Part shown: one piece after another, positions 1-8,716 of the stretch
Position numbering within the stretch: position 1 is the stretch's first letter
How the letters are laid out: the number at the start of each line of letters is the position of its first letter
Source: Muribaculaceae bacterium
Lineage (GTDB): Bacteria > Bacteroidota > Bacteroidia > Bacteroidales > Muribaculaceae
Direction: 5' to 3'
Length of the DNA: 64,000 bases
Assembly (NCBI GenBank): GCA_029061225.1
Contig: JAIDSM010000141.1
Coordinates: forward strand, 1-64,000
Notes under the pieces: generated by a model
What the model was told of the DNA's origin: nothing
The model's input: the letters and a program-made list of their open reading frames with translations, nothing else
Database searches by the model: none
Program-made: the position numbers and the translations under genes

Positions 1-72
1 GAATTGGTAGACGCGCTACTTTGAGGGGGTAGTGAGCTTTCGCTCGTGTGAGTTCGAGTCTCATTTCGGACA
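1..72 (+). tRNA. tRNA-Leu(GAG), 5' end outside window
   Basis: The 3' two thirds of a class II tRNA. The anticodon arm has stem CTACT/GGTAG around the seven-base loop TTGAGGG, which puts GAG at the anticodon (reads CTC/CTT leucine codons). A long variable arm (GTGAGC/GCTCGT) follows, then a T arm with TTCGAGT in the loop, the 3' acceptor strand TTCGGAC and discriminator A72. The long variable arm and A discriminator fit tRNA-Leu. The acceptor 5' strand and the start of the D arm lie before base 1. Confidence 0.9.
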
Positions 73-74
73 CA

Positions 75-107
75 AAAAAGGTCGCAGATTTCATCTGCGA
101 CCTTTTT
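75..107 (+). terminator. Intrinsic terminator after tRNA-Leu
   Basis: A 10-bp GC-rich stem (80-89 with 93-102) with a TTC loop is extended by an A-run before and a T-run after, so it could stop transcription from either side. It directly follows the tRNA. Confidence 0.8.
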
Positions 108-156
108 AAGTGATAAGCGCTGTGAGTCTGAGTGCTTCATACCTATATAATCAAAG

Positions 157-1728
157 TTATTTCTGTATTTCTTCGATCAGCGGCTCGTCGAGATGACGGG
201 TCTTGGAGGAGAAGTTCAGCCCGATGAGAAAGATGCGACGATGGTCCTTGGCGTATGAAAGAGCATACTGTTTCTCCTTGATCTGTGCCATCGCCTCCGC
301 AGCCGATCCGTCGAACTTCAGCTCTATTATGTAGATATAGCGCGATGTCTTCACCACTAAGTCTATGCGACCGTCAGACGTGCGAACCTCGGTCTCAGTC
401 TTCACTCCGATCAGTCTCAGAAGGATATAGATGGCGGTGTGGAGGTTGTTCTCGCTTTCCATCTTCATGTCATACGGAATACCCGCGAAGAAGATGTCAA
501 GATCCCTGACAAACCTTTCAGGCCGCCCGAGGAGAAGGCTGTTTACAATATTCCTTGCCACAGTCTCCGCATCGCCTCCTCTTTTCACCTTGACATAGTA
601 AGGCAGCAATTCCCTGTAGAGACTTTCGGCCACCTCCCTGTTCGGAACTCCCAAAGTATATAGCTCCGTCTCCCGGTCATAGTCCTTGATGGTAAGGTAG
701 CCCGTCTGGTACAGCATGGCAAGAGGAGAGGCGCTCTTGAGGTCGAAGCCCTGCAGAGTGGTCTCGTCGCACTGCGTGTTGAGGAGGCTCTCGATATCCT
801 CGTCAAATTGGTACATAGCCTCAGCTATCAGTGTCGGCTTACCGGTGCGCCCCCAATAATTGGATATTTCCCTTTTTGACAGACAGCTCAACACTGACCA
901 TGGGTTGTAGATGTCACTCCCCTTCTTTGCAAATCGGTAGCCGTCATAATTGCTCTTGAGTCTAAAACAGGCTTCATCGTATGTATAGCCATTCTCTTCA
1001 GCAAACATCTCTATACCCGGATTGAAGCTGTTACGCAGCTCCCGCTCTGTGATACCGCAGATGTCGGCGAACTCGGCCGAGAAGGTTATGTCCCGAAGGT
1101 TGTTCAGATCTGAGAATACGCTAAGCTTGCTGAAACGGCTCACTCCCGTCAGGAAGACAAGCTGGATATGCTCCGCCGAACTCTTGAAGTTGGAGTATAC
1201 GGAGGCAAGCTTCACTCGGTAATGCTCGAAGTTGTCGTCATCGTTGAGGTTACCCACAAGCGGCTTGTCGTATTCGTCCACAAGTATCACCACCTTGCGT
1301 CCTGTCTTCTCGTGGATGGTCTTGATGATGGTGCTGAATCTTTGGGAATGGTCGCGGTCCTTGACCTCTATATCATACTTTTCTTCCCAGTCCCTGAAGA
1401 TCCTGTCAAGCACGCCGTCAAGAAGTCCCGGTTCCTTGTATTTCTCTACGTTGAGGTCAAGTCGCAATACAGGATACGGCTGCCAGTCCCAATCAACCGT
1501 ATCAATATAGAGTCCTTTAAAAAGTTCACGCTCCCCTTTGTAGAAATACTCCAACGTCGACAGAAACAGGCTCTTCCCGAAACGACGCGGACGGGCCAAA
1601 AACCAGTACTGCGTCCCATTGTTTACTATTTTCTCCACAAAGCGGGTCTTGTCTACATACAGGCAATTATCCTCCCGGAGCACCCTGAAGTTCTGCTGGC
1701 CTATCGGATATCTGCGCGATTCATTCAT
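157..1728 (-). CDS. AAA-ATPase-like / PD-(D/E)XK nuclease family protein
   Basis: A 524-residue protein of the AAA-ATPase-like plus PDDEXK_9 architecture that is highly expanded in Bacteroidales. Its biological role is not established. Near residue 50 it has an unusual P-loop, RPRRFGKSLF, and near residue 150 a Walker B-like ILVDEYDKPL. The C-terminal domain carries GRIDLVV followed about 14 residues later by IIELKF, the D...ExK pattern of PD-(D/E)XK nucleases. I chose the ATG at 1728, preceded by GGAAA, because an upstream in-frame TTG at 1776 falls inside the -33 box of the gene's promoter. A close paralogue lies at 12313-13899. It stands alone here, divergent from a secreted protein. Confidence 0.85.
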   Translation of the reverse strand: MNESRRYPIGQQNFRVLREDNCLYVDKTRFVEKIVNNGTQYWFLARPRRFGKSLFLSTLEYFYKGERELFKGLYIDTVDWDWQPYPVLRLDLNVEKYKEPGLLDGVLDRIFRDWEEKYDIEVKDRDHSQRFSTIIKTIHEKTGRKVVILVDEYDKPLVGNLNDDDNFEHYRVKLASVYSNFKSSAEHIQLVFLTGVSRFSKLSVFSDLNNLRDITFSAEFADICGITERELRNSFNPGIEMFAEENGYTYDEACFRLKSNYDGYRFAKKGSDIYNPWSVLSCLSKREISNYWGRTGKPTLIAEAMYQFDEDIESLLNTQCDETTLQGFDLKSASPLAMLYQTGYLTIKDYDRETELYTLGVPNREVAESLYRELLPYYVKVKRGGDAETVARNIVNSLLLGRPERFVRDLDIFFAGIPYDMKMESENNLHTAIYILLRLIGVKTETEVRTSDGRIDLVVKTSRYIYIIELKFDGSAAEAMAQIKEKQYALSYAKDHRRIFLIGLNFSSKTRHLDEPLIEEIQK

Positions 1729-1745
1729 AATTTCCTTCTTTTCCG

Positions 1746-1777
1746 CAAATTTAACACAAATTTCCGACTCCTGCAAA
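1746..1777 (-). promoter_or_regulatory. Promoter of the AAA/PD-(D/E)XK gene
   Basis: On the minus strand, TAAATTTG (1753-1746) matches the Bacteroidetes -7 box, and TTTG (1777-1774) lies exactly 20 bp upstream. Transcription would begin about 10 bases before the ATG at 1728. Confidence 0.65.
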
Positions 1778-1869
1778 TTAATTACTTATATATACTAAAA
1801 TCCAAGCATTTATCGTTTATATATCACATATGCTTTTTAATCTCACACATTAAAAATTCATCAGTCGCC

Positions 1870-2532
1870 ATGAAAGTACTAAGAATTACTCTGATCTTAT
1901 TGGTAATCGTCTGCCAGCAGTTTGCCAGCAGTGAGGCCATAGCCTCTCAGTCCGAATCTCACCGGATACAGCACATCGAACGCTCTGACAATAATGACGG
2001 CCAGAAACCGGTTATAGATTCCATTTCAGAGTTGACATATCATATAGACGAGTATGTATTTACGCTCGAATTCAGGGTATATTTTCATGGAACTGACAGA
2101 ATACACGTTGAATTGGAAGAAGATAGCAGCACCTCACTCCGGGACTATAATTTTGAAGGGATTTCTTTTGATGACATATACATGGCTCATGTAAAAACAG
2201 GAAGAATGACAAGGTTAGGCTACTGCTGGGTGACGGTTGTGGCATCAAACAAATACGGAACCACCAAGCATACCATTGAGATTCCTCCCCATTTCACAGA
2301 AGATGCAGTTGAAGAGGTTGCGGAGCAGGATCTATCCATTGAAGTTAACGGATCTACCGTCCTTATAAAGTGCGGTTCAGAACTAAACGTCTCGGTTGCT
2401 TCCCTTGACGGAAAGATTATCTACAACGAAAAAATCACCAGAGATTCAGAAATTTCCTTGAAGCCGGGTATCTATATATTGAACTGCAACAGCCAAAACT
2501 CATCTTACACAAAGAAGATTTTGATACGATAA
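1870..2532 (+). CDS. Secreted protein with T9SS sorting tail
   Basis: A 220-residue protein I cannot assign to a named enzyme family. It starts with a typical signal peptide (MKVLRITLILLVIVCQQF). The central part looks like a beta-rich extracellular module. The C-terminal ~65 residues resemble a type A T9SS sorting domain: a GSTV-IKC strand, a SLDGKIIY turn, LKPGIYIL, and a final KKILIR. Such tails direct export across the outer membrane by the Por secretion system. The reading frame is open far upstream, over the antisense of the neighbouring gene, but the signal peptide fixes the start at 1870. The next gene encodes a protein of similar design. Confidence 0.8.
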   Translation: MKVLRITLILLVIVCQQFASSEAIASQSESHRIQHIERSDNNDGQKPVIDSISELTYHIDEYVFTLEFRVYFHGTDRIHVELEEDSSTSLRDYNFEGISFDDIYMAHVKTGRMTRLGYCWVTVVASNKYGTTKHTIEIPPHFTEDAVEEVAEQDLSIEVNGSTVLIKCGSELNVSVASLDGKIIYNEKITRDSEISLKPGIYILNCNSQNSSYTKKILIR

Positions 2533-2873
2533 ATGTACACTAACCATACTTAAATTGTCGTTAGATAAATACCACATTCTTGCATAAATTAGTAAACTAT
2601 GTTTATTCAAATGTAAAATCTGTTACCGATTATTAATAGCTATGGGAATACGTTTTATGTTTCTTTTTAAGCATCTGGCATATCAGCTCGGAGAGCTGTA
2701 ATTGTGGAGAAACCTCAGGCTTCAGCCTGAGGAAATCCGAAAAGGCTCAGTAGCCTTGGAGAGAAGCTTTATGATATAGTCATGATTTTTTGCATATAAA
2801 ACTGAACACCCTAATTATTAACAGACAGGCAAGGGAAAAAATGGAAAACTAAAGGACTTAATGCCATACCAAA
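2533..2873. repeat. Intergenic region with three consecutive small hairpins
   Basis: 341 bases without a gene. After AT-rich sequence come three inverted repeats in 75 bases: CAGCTC/GAGCTG (2684-2698), CCTCAGGCT/AGCCTGAGG (2713-2732) and AAGGCT/AGCCTT (2742-2757). The cluster resembles a REP-type palindromic element. No T-run follows, so it is not an obvious terminator. No clear promoter was found for the downstream gene. Confidence 0.5.
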
Positions 2874-3857
2874 ATGAATGCTAGATTTATAATTCTTTCG
2901 ATTATATTGGCTTGTTTCTCAATACAAGGCAAAGCGACGAATCTGATCTCAAGCAAGATTGAGCAGAGCGGAGTATGGAAAGACAACCTCAGTCCCATTT
3001 TAGGATATGATCCAATCAAAGTCGTTTTAAACGACCCAAAGATCAAAGGAGAATGGGACCTTGAAATGCTTGATAAATGGGATCACTACAAGAATATTCC
3101 GGGTGTACAGACGTTTGACGGTTACTGTCTCATTACTCCTGAGATTCTAAAGAACTGCTGGTGGCAAGATATTGCAATGGAGTATGACGAGTGTCTTAAC
3201 AGGGATTTATTCATTCTCAGGCTATCCTTTACCGATGAAGCCGGAAATACAGAATCCATTATACTCAAATGGGGACTCATCCCAACACGTCCGATAGTCA
3301 GTGATGTGAAATTCACATATAAATATAACTGGGAATGGGATGATATATGGCCTAACGGACATTTCATCTTTAAAGTTGAATCGCAAGATGCAGAGAGATT
3401 GGAGTACAATGTGACAAATAGCTTCCAATTCGGTCCTCCATTCTTTTTTGCATATTATTATGAAATAGAATCCCAATCTCCAGCAATTGTGGATTATGAT
3501 GCGGACTGGGGTGAATTCATACAGGTCGGAGCAGGCAATAAATATGGCTTTTCCCATAGTGAAATAATATGTACTACCGATTACATCACCGATCCTGAGA
3601 TTTTAAACAGAATTCAGGAAATTGCAGCCGTAGAGAATCTGGAAGGGGACACTGAAGACCCCATACTCAATATTAACAACGAAACAATAACATTTAGTAT
3701 TCCGATTAACATAACGATATATGACATTTCGGGCAAGCAAATCTTTTTCGAAAAAAGCACGAAAGAAGTTTCGACAAGCTCTTTTTCATCCGGAATATAT
3801 TTGGTTTCTTATAGAAATGCAGAAACAACCTTCACTCTCAAATATCTAAAAAAATGA
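2874..3857 (+). CDS. Secreted protein with T9SS sorting tail
   Basis: A 327-residue secreted protein of unrecognised function. The N-terminus (MNARFIILSIILACFSIQG) is a signal peptide. The middle is rich in aromatic and acidic residues and looks like beta-sandwich modules. The last ~65 residues form a type A T9SS-like tail: NNETITFSIP, a turn of the form YDISGKQIF, FSSGIYLVSY and a terminal LKYLKK. It shares this layout, and the phrase GNKYGFS/SNKYGTT before the tail, with the protein at 1870-2532. The two may be paralogous surface proteins. Expression control is not visible. Confidence 0.8.
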   Translation: MNARFIILSIILACFSIQGKATNLISSKIEQSGVWKDNLSPILGYDPIKVVLNDPKIKGEWDLEMLDKWDHYKNIPGVQTFDGYCLITPEILKNCWWQDIAMEYDECLNRDLFILRLSFTDEAGNTESIILKWGLIPTRPIVSDVKFTYKYNWEWDDIWPNGHFIFKVESQDAERLEYNVTNSFQFGPPFFFAYYYEIESQSPAIVDYDADWGEFIQVGAGNKYGFSHSEIICTTDYITDPEILNRIQEIAAVENLEGDTEDPILNINNETITFSIPINITIYDISGKQIFFEKSTKEVSTSSFSSGIYLVSYRNAETTFTLKYLKK

Positions 3858-3890
3858 TCAGCCTCTGCCACTTGACTTCCAACTCACGCA

Positions 3891-3953
3891 GTCTTAAGTC
3901 TTAAGACTCAACACAAACCTTAAGACTTAAGACTCAGGACTTTAGACTTAATG
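3891..3953. repeat. Short tandem tract (CTTAAGA-like units)
   Basis: About 60 bases of repeated CTTAAG/ACTTAAG words lie between two convergent genes. The units are partly palindromic. It is one of several low-complexity intergenic tracts with roughly 7-10 bp units in this window. Confidence 0.6.
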
Positions 3954-3958
3954 ACGTG

Positions 3959-4219
3959 TTACTGATACTGATAAGTAGCGGCCAATTCGTCGAGAGACTC
4001 CGGATCGATCTCCCACTTGCCGGGATCATCTACCGACATTGAAAGGAGGTCCATTACTTCCCAGTAGTCCTTTTCTGATTGCTCCACATCCGCGTCATCC
4101 TCGTCATAGAGACGGCAGTCAAGCGTCTTAGGATCTACTTCTATCATCACATGGTCGCTCCAGGCTTCAGGAGCGTCAAGGTACTCTTCAAGGAGAGCCT
4201 TTACTTCTTCTTTTATCAT
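3959..4219 (-). CDS. Small acidic protein of unknown function
   Basis: An 86-residue, strongly acidic, cytoplasmic-looking protein (no signal peptide, no membrane segment). I do not recognise the family. It begins MIKEEVKALLEEYLDAPE and carries DEDDADVEQSEKDYW in the middle. It is transcribed divergently from thrS, and a well-formed promoter lies about 80 bases upstream. That promoter, the ATG start and the regular amphipathic N-terminal helix support a real gene. No function can be proposed from sequence alone. Confidence 0.65.
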   Translation of the reverse strand: MIKEEVKALLEEYLDAPEAWSDHVMIEVDPKTLDCRLYDEDDADVEQSEKDYWEVMDLLSMSVDDPGKWEIDPESLDELAATYQYQ

Positions 4220-4296
4220 TTGGTATAATTGTTTAACTGTTCAATGTTTTCTACGCACCTTACCCCTTTGCGGTCGCAGCGGGAGAATAGTTACTG

Positions 4297-4327
4297 CAAA
4301 ATTAATAAATTACTCTTAAAAAACAAA
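4297..4327 (-). promoter_or_regulatory. Promoter of the small acidic protein gene
   Basis: Minus-strand TAATTTTG (4304-4297) with TTTG (4327-4324) 19 bp upstream matches the Bacteroidetes consensus. It is back to back with the thrS promoter. Confidence 0.65.
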
Positions 4328-4332
4328 TAGCC

Positions 4333-4348
4333 GGACAAATATTTGTCC
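4333..4348. promoter_or_regulatory. 16-bp perfect palindrome between divergent promoters
   Basis: GGACAAAT followed by ATTTGTCC forms a perfect palindrome. It overlaps the -33 box of the thrS promoter and begins 5 bp from the -33 box of the divergent promoter. The position suits an operator acting on both genes, but no cognate regulator can be named. Confidence 0.45.
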
Positions 4349-4373
4349 ATATGCGATTTTTTTTGTATCTTTG
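4342..4373 (+). promoter_or_regulatory. Promoter of the thrS-infC-rpmI-rplT operon
   Basis: TTTG (4342-4345) and TATCTTTG (4366-4373) are separated by 20 bp. This leaves an untranslated leader of about 90 bases before thrS. The leader has no clear terminator hairpin. Confidence 0.7.
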
Positions 4374-4471
4374 CGCGTTAAATCATGCCCGAATGTGGAC
4401 CATTGCCGCTTTTGGACCTCATAAGCACATGATTGACAAAACATTAAATCAACAAACAGGACTATATCAAT

Positions 4472-6415
4472 ATGATCAACATAACCTTTCCCGACGGATC
4501 AAAAAGGGAGTTTGAAGCAGGCGTGACGCCGTTTCAGATAGCCGAGAGCATCAGTCCCCGCTTCGCAGCAGACGTGCTCGCAGCAAAAGTCAACGGTCAG
4601 GATTGGGACATCTCCCGTCCCGTAAATGAAGACGCATCTATAGAGCTCTTCAAATGGGATGACGCCGAGGGCAAACACGCTTTCTGGCACTCTTCAGCCC
4701 ACCTCCTCGCTGAAGCACTTCAGGAACTGTATCCCGGTGTGAAGTTCGGTATTGGACCGGCTATCGAAAACGGTTTCTACTATGATATCGACCCGGGAGA
4801 GCACAAGATCACTTCCGAGGATTTCCCGAAGATCGAGAAGAAGATGCAGGAGCTCGTGGCTCGCAAGGAAGCGATCGTACGCAAGGACATCTCTAAGGCT
4901 GACGCGCTGAAGATGTTTGGCGACAGAAATGAGACCTACAAGTGCGAGCTCATCAGCGAACTCGAGGACGGCCATATCACCACTTACACACAGGGTGACT
5001 TCACCGACCTCTGCCGTGGTCCGCATATCCCCACCACTGCACCCATCAAGGCCGTGAAGATACTTTCACTCGCCGGAGCATACTGGAGAGGCGACGAGAA
5101 GCGCCAGCAGCTCGTGCGCGTCTACGGCATCTCCTTCCCGAAGAAGAAGATGCTCGATGAGTATCTGACCCTGCTTGAGGAGGCCAAGAAACGCGACCAC
5201 CGCAAGCTCGGCAAGGAAATGGAACTATTCGCCTTCTCTCCGCGTGTAGGCCAGGGTCTCCCTCTCTGGCTCCCGAAAGGAGCCGCACTGCGCGACCGCC
5301 TCGAGCAGTTCCTCCGCAAGATTCAGAAGGAATACGGTTATCTGCAGGTGATCACCCCGCATATCGGCAACAAGGCCCTATACGTGACCTCCGGCCACTG
5401 GGCTAAATACGGTAAGGATTCCTTCCAGCCTATCCACACTCCTGAAGAGGGCGAGGAATATATGCTCAAGCCTATGAACTGCCCTCACCACTGCGAGATA
5501 TATCAGGCAGCTCCCCGCAGCTACCGCGACCTTCCGATGCGCCTGGCTGAGTTCGGTACCGTTTACCGCTACGAACAGAGCGGCGAGCTTCACGGTCTGA
5601 CCCGTGTGCGCGGTTTTACGCAGGATGACGCCCACATCTTCTGCGCTCCCGAGCAGATCAAGGGCGAGTTCCTAAAGGTGATGGACATCATCCTCTATAT
5701 CTTCAAGGCTCTTGATTTCCAGAACTTCGAGGCTCAGATTTCACTCCGCGACCCTAACAACAAGGAGAAATATATAGGGTCTGACGAGAACTGGCATCTT
5801 GCCGAGAACGCCATCATCGAGGCTTGCGCCGAGAAGGGACTGAAGGCCAAGCAGGTGGAAGGAGAGGCCGCTTTCTACGGCCCGAAACTTGACTTCATGG
5901 TGAAGGACGCTATCGGTCGCCGCTGGCAGCTCGGTACTATCCAGGTCGACTACAACCTGCCCGAACGTTTCGGCCTTGAATATACAGGAGCTGACAACCA
6001 AAAGCACCGTCCCGTGATGATCCACCGTGCTCCATTCGGCTCTATGGAACGCTTCGTGGCTGTGCTTCTCGAGCACACCGCAGGCAAGCTTCCCATCTGG
6101 CTCATTCCCGATCAGTGTGTAGTGCTCCCGATCTCCGAGAAGTTTAACGACTACGCACGCAAGGTTGTCAAGCAACTCGATAAGGAAGGCGTACGCGCCA
6201 TTATCGACGACCGTAACGAGAAGATCGGTAAGAAGATCCGCGACAACGAGCTTAAGAAGATACCTTACCTCCTCATCGTGGGCGAGAAAGAAGCGGCTGA
6301 TGATGCCGTGGCCGTGCGCAAGCAGGGAGAAGGCGACAAGGGCGTGATGGGGATCGCGGAATTCGCTGCCCTGATCAATAAAGAAGTAGCAGACGCCACT
6401 CACAGGGATGAGTGA
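4472..6415 (+). CDS. thrS: Threonyl-tRNA synthetase
   Basis: A 647-residue class II synthetase of full length that charges tRNA-Thr with threonine. Domains in order: TGS (about 1-62), the editing domain (about 63-225) with [11 protein letters not shown] and the HIPTT region, the class II catalytic core with motif 2-type residues and the zinc-binding [10 protein letters not shown], and the C-terminal anticodon-binding domain ending in [16 protein letters not shown]. It leads the operon with infC, rpmI and rplT, a gene order conserved in many bacteria. The ATG start gives the expected [11 protein letters not shown]-terminus. Confidence 0.98.
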   Translation: MINITFPDGSKREFEAGVTPFQIAESISPRFAADVLAAKVNGQDWDISRPVNEDASIELFKWDDAEGKHAFWHSSAHLLAEALQELYPGVKFGIGPAIENGFYYDIDPGEHKITSEDFPKIEKKMQELVARKEAIVRKDISKADALKMFGDRNETYKCELISELEDGHITTYTQGDFTDLCRGPHIPTTAPIKAVKILSLAGAYWRGDEKRQQLVRVYGISFPKKKMLDEYLTLLEEAKKRDHRKLGKEMELFAFSPRVGQGLPLWLPKGAALRDRLEQFLRKIQKEYGYLQVITPHIGNKALYVTSGHWAKYGKDSFQPIHTPEEGEEYMLKPMNCPHHCEIYQAAPRSYRDLPMRLAEFGTVYRYEQSGELHGLTRVRGFTQDDAHIFCAPEQIKGEFLKVMDIILYIFKALDFQNFEAQISLRDPNNKEKYIGSDENWHLAENAIIEACAEKGLKAKQVEGEAAFYGPKLDFMVKDAIGRRWQLGTIQVDYNLPERFGLEYTGADNQKHRPVMIHRAPFGSMERFVAVLLEHTAGKLPIWLIPDQCVVLPISEKFNDYARKVVKQLDKEGVRAIIDDRNEKIGKKIRDNELKKIPYLLIVGEKEAADDAVAVRKQGEGDKGVMGIAEFAALINKEVADATHRDE

Positions 6416-6463
6416 GGGTCTTAATGAATAAAAAATAAGTTAAACCAACACCAACACCACACT

Positions 6464-7171
6464 TTGGAGAAAAAACCCCAATTCAGCGGACCACGCCCCC
6501 CTATGGGAGCCAATCGTCCGAGACCGGGACAGCGACCCGCACCCGGCGACAGAAACAGCAACGGCAAGGACCAGCACGTGATCAATGAAAGGATCCGCGC
6601 ACGCGAGGTGCGTCTGGTCGGAGACAATGTCGAGCCCGGCATCTATCCTATCGAGAAAGCGCGCCGTATTGCCGAGGAACTGGAGCTCGACCTCGTCGAG
6701 ATTACAGCTCAGGCTGATCCTCCGGTATGCCGAATCATCGACTACCAGAAATTCCTCTATCAGCAGAAGAAGCGTCAGAAGGAGCAGAAGCAGAAGGCTG
6801 CGAAAGTAGTGGTGAAGGAAATTCGTTTCGGACCCCAGACCGACGACCATGACTACAACTTCAAGCTCAAGCACGCGATCGGTTTCCTCAAGGAAGGCTC
6901 AAAGGTGAAGGCCTATGTCTTCTTCCGCGGTCGTTCGATCCTCTTCAAGGAGCAGGGAGAAGTGCTTCTCCTCCGTTTCGCCAACGACCTCGAGGAGTAT
7001 GGACGTCTGGAGTCGATGCCGGTGCTCGAAGGAAAGCGCATGACAATAATGATGGCGCCCCTGAAGGCCGGCGCGAAAAAAGCAGCTCCCAAGCAGGAGG
7101 CTCCAAAGAGCATGGCTCCCAAACCGGAACCAAAGGATGAAGAGACTGCCAAAACAGACTCTGAAGACTGA
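6464..7171 (+). CDS. infC: Translation initiation factor IF-3, TTG start
   Basis: A 235-residue IF-3, which binds the 30S subunit and proofreads the start codon and initiator tRNA. The conserved core runs from [14 protein letters not shown] (about residue 40) through [14 protein letters not shown] to [11 protein letters not shown]. The N-terminus has an extra ~38 residues rich in Pro, Arg and Gly, and the C-terminus a charged Lys/Ala/Pro tail. Between the in-frame stop at 6425 and the conserved core there is no ATG before 6503. The first plausible start is TTG at 6464; the ATG at 6503 and a GTG at 6579 are alternatives. A weak start would fit the known autoregulation of infC through start-codon discrimination, though here that is inference. 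Confidence 0.95.
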   Translation: MEKKPQFSGPRPPMGANRPRPGQRPAPGDRNSNGKDQHVINERIRAREVRLVGDNVEPGIYPIEKARRIAEELELDLVEITAQADPPVCRIIDYQKFLYQQKKRQKEQKQKAAKVVVKEIRFGPQTDDHDYNFKLKHAIGFLKEGSKVKAYVFFRGRSILFKEQGEVLLLRFANDLEEYGRLESMPVLEGKRMTIMMAPLKAGAKKAAPKQEAPKSMAPKPEPKDEETAKTDSED

Positions 7172-7212
7172 AGACTGAAACAATGTTCGGAAGAACCATT
7201 TAATAATTAGAG

Positions 7213-7259
7213 ACCGTAGGCACACTACTATCCCGTATGGGATGGAGTGCTGCCGAGGT
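7213..7259 (+). promoter_or_regulatory. Folded leader before rpmI-rplT, candidate L20 autoregulatory site
   Basis: The infC-rpmI gap can form a layered hairpin. ACC (7213-7215) pairs with GGT, GGCA...TGCC and CAC...GTG form the middle helix, and ATCCC/GGGAT closes a GTAT tetraloop. In E. coli and Bacillus, L20 represses this operon by binding a structured mRNA site. The placement suggests the same here, but I cannot match it to a described leader family. Confidence 0.5.
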
Positions 7260-7289
7260 AAAAACAAACAACTAAAAATTTTAAACAAA

Positions 7290-7487
7290 ATGCCAAAGGT
7301 AAAGACCAACTGCGCGGCGAAGAAGCGTTTCGCGCTCACCGGCACAGGAAAGATCAAAAGAAAACACGCTTACCACAGCCACATTCTGACTAAGAAGAGC
7401 ACTAAGCGTAAGAGAAACCTCGACCACACCGCACTCGTTGACAGCGCCAACATGCGTCAGGTGAAGTCTCTTCTCAATCTCCGCTAA
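7290..7487 (+). CDS. rpmI: 50S ribosomal protein L35
   Basis: A 65-residue, very basic protein with the L35 signature ([20 protein letters not shown], then [20 protein letters not shown]). It is a structural component of the large ribosomal subunit. The start at ATG 7290 gives the canonical N-terminus; an upstream in-frame ATG at 7242 lies inside the folded leader and would add a non-conserved extension. It is followed by rplT after 126 bases. Confidence 0.97.
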   Translation: MPKVKTNCAAKKRFALTGTGKIKRKHAYHSHILTKKSTKRKRNLDHTALVDSANMRQVKSLLNLR

Positions 7488-7613
7488 TCCTGACTATCGG
7501 ATAAGAGGAGATAAGTCTTTCCCAAACCGGGAGAACAACAAACATTTTTTACAAACCGAATGCACAGCTTCAAAGAGCAAACGAGCCGCTGACATTCAAA
7601 AAACAACAAAAAA

Positions 7614-7958
7614 ATGCCAAGATCAGTAAATCACGTTGCCTCAAGAGCAAAACGCAAGAAAATCCTTAAACTCACCCGTGGCTACTACGGCAGCCGCCGT
7701 AATGTGTGGACCGTAGCTAAGAACACATGGGAGAAGGGTCTCACCTACGCCTACCGCGACCGCAAGCAGAAAAAGCGCGATTTCCGTGCCCTCTGGATCC
7801 AGCGTATCAACGCTGCAGCACGTCTCGAGGGTCTGTCTTACAGCCAGCTGATGGGCCTTATCCACAAGGCTGGTGTGGAAATCAACCGCAAGGTTCTCGC
7901 TGACCTCGCCATGAACAATCCCGTAGCGTTCAAGGCTATCTGCGAAAAGGTTCGTTAA
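7614..7958 (+). CDS. rplT: 50S ribosomal protein L20
   Basis: A 114-residue L20 of standard length. It binds 23S rRNA early in large-subunit assembly. The N-terminus [20 protein letters not shown] and the segment [19 protein letters not shown] are family hallmarks. It is the last gene of the thrS operon and is followed by a strong terminator. L20 is the usual autoregulator of the rpmI-rplT pair in bacteria where this has been tested. Confidence 0.98.
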   Translation: MPRSVNHVASRAKRKKILKLTRGYYGSRRNVWTVAKNTWEKGLTYAYRDRKQKKRDFRALWIQRINAAARLEGLSYSQLMGLIHKAGVEINRKVLADLAMNNPVAFKAICEKVR

Positions 7959-8006
7959 TATCCACTGCGAATCTTACTGCCGCTTGCACAGCGGCATCTC
8001 CGAACT

Positions 8007-8045
8007 AAAGAGACCGTTCGCCTTCCGGCGTCGGTCTCTTTCTTT
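8007..8045 (+). terminator. Terminator of the thrS operon
   Basis: AAAGAGACCG (8007-8016) pairs with CGGTCTCTTT (8032-8041). The inner CGCC/GGCG stem extends the hairpin, and a T-rich stretch follows. Confidence 0.8.
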
Positions 8046-8069
8046 AAACATATACAAAACCACAATCGT

Positions 8070-8711
8070 ATGAAGGAAATAATACCCCTGGAAAGCTTTC
8101 ATAGAAAAGAGAGCGTCAAGTTCTTTAAGGATTTCGTTAATCCAAACGTCAGCGTGACGTGCATGGTAGATGCATCCGAATGTTATCGGCATGCTAAAGC
8201 GTCTGGAGAGAAATTCTTCTACAATTATCTTTATGCGATTCTCAGAGCCGTAAATGAAATCAAGGAACTGCACTACCGTTTCACGTCTGTAGGCGACATC
8301 GCATACTATGCCAGGATCGATGTATTGTCACCAATCAGACTTACCGGTCATGACTCATTCACGACCCTACGGTTTCCCTATACATCCGATAGAAAGGAAT
8401 TCATAGAATCCGTAGGAAGAATTATAGAGAATGCAGGCAACCTGTCCAGTTTCGGTGAAGAAGAAGGTCTTGAGGAATACGATGTAGTATTGGTCAGCGC
8501 TATACCAGACCTTCCTTTCACATCGATTTCATACACCCAGAAGCACCGGCATGGCAATGACTTCCCACTGATAAACGTAGGCAAGATGGAAGCCGACGGT
8601 AAAATGCCCATAGCCATCTGCGTCAACCACGCATTCGTCGACGGCCAACACCTCTCCCACTTCTACAATCTCCTCCAGAAATACCTAAATACATATGATC
8701 TCCGAATATAA
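8070..8711 (+). CDS. Chloramphenicol acetyltransferase-like protein
   Basis: A 213-residue protein of the CAT fold, which transfers acetyl groups from acetyl-CoA in trimeric enzymes. The C-terminal motif is NHAFVDGQHLSHF, against HHxxxDG in classical CATs: the catalytic second His and the structural Asp are kept while the first His is Asn. An FTSIS segment matches the region of the acyl-stabilising Ser. The length is normal. Many chromosomal CAT-like proteins of Bacteroidales have no demonstrated resistance role, so the substrate is open. It directly follows the thrS operon terminator, and no promoter is obvious in the short gap. Confidence 0.75.
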   Translation: MKEIIPLESFHRKESVKFFKDFVNPNVSVTCMVDASECYRHAKASGEKFFYNYLYAILRAVNEIKELHYRFTSVGDIAYYARIDVLSPIRLTGHDSFTTLRFPYTSDRKEFIESVGRIIENAGNLSSFGEEEGLEEYDVVLVSAIPDLPFTSISYTQKHRHGNDFPLINVGKMEADGKMPIAICVNHAFVDGQHLSHFYNLLQKYLNTYDLRI

Positions 8712-8716
8712 TACAA

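Noticed and set aside
1168-1869. Upstream extension of the secreted protein frame at 1870
   Set aside because: It is antisense to the AAA/PD-(D/E)XK gene, and the signal peptide begins at 1870.
5741-6403. 220-codon minus-strand frame inside thrS
   Set aside because: Antisense shadow of a highly conserved coding region with strong codon bias.
7242-7289. Upstream ATG for ribosomal protein L35
   Set aside because: It lies in the folded leader and would add a non-conserved extension; ATG 7290 gives the family N-terminus.
8070-8711. Chloramphenicol resistance gene
   Set aside because: The CAT fold and catalytic His are present, but the HHxxxDG motif is altered and many CAT-like proteins have other substrates. 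Resistance cannot be claimed.
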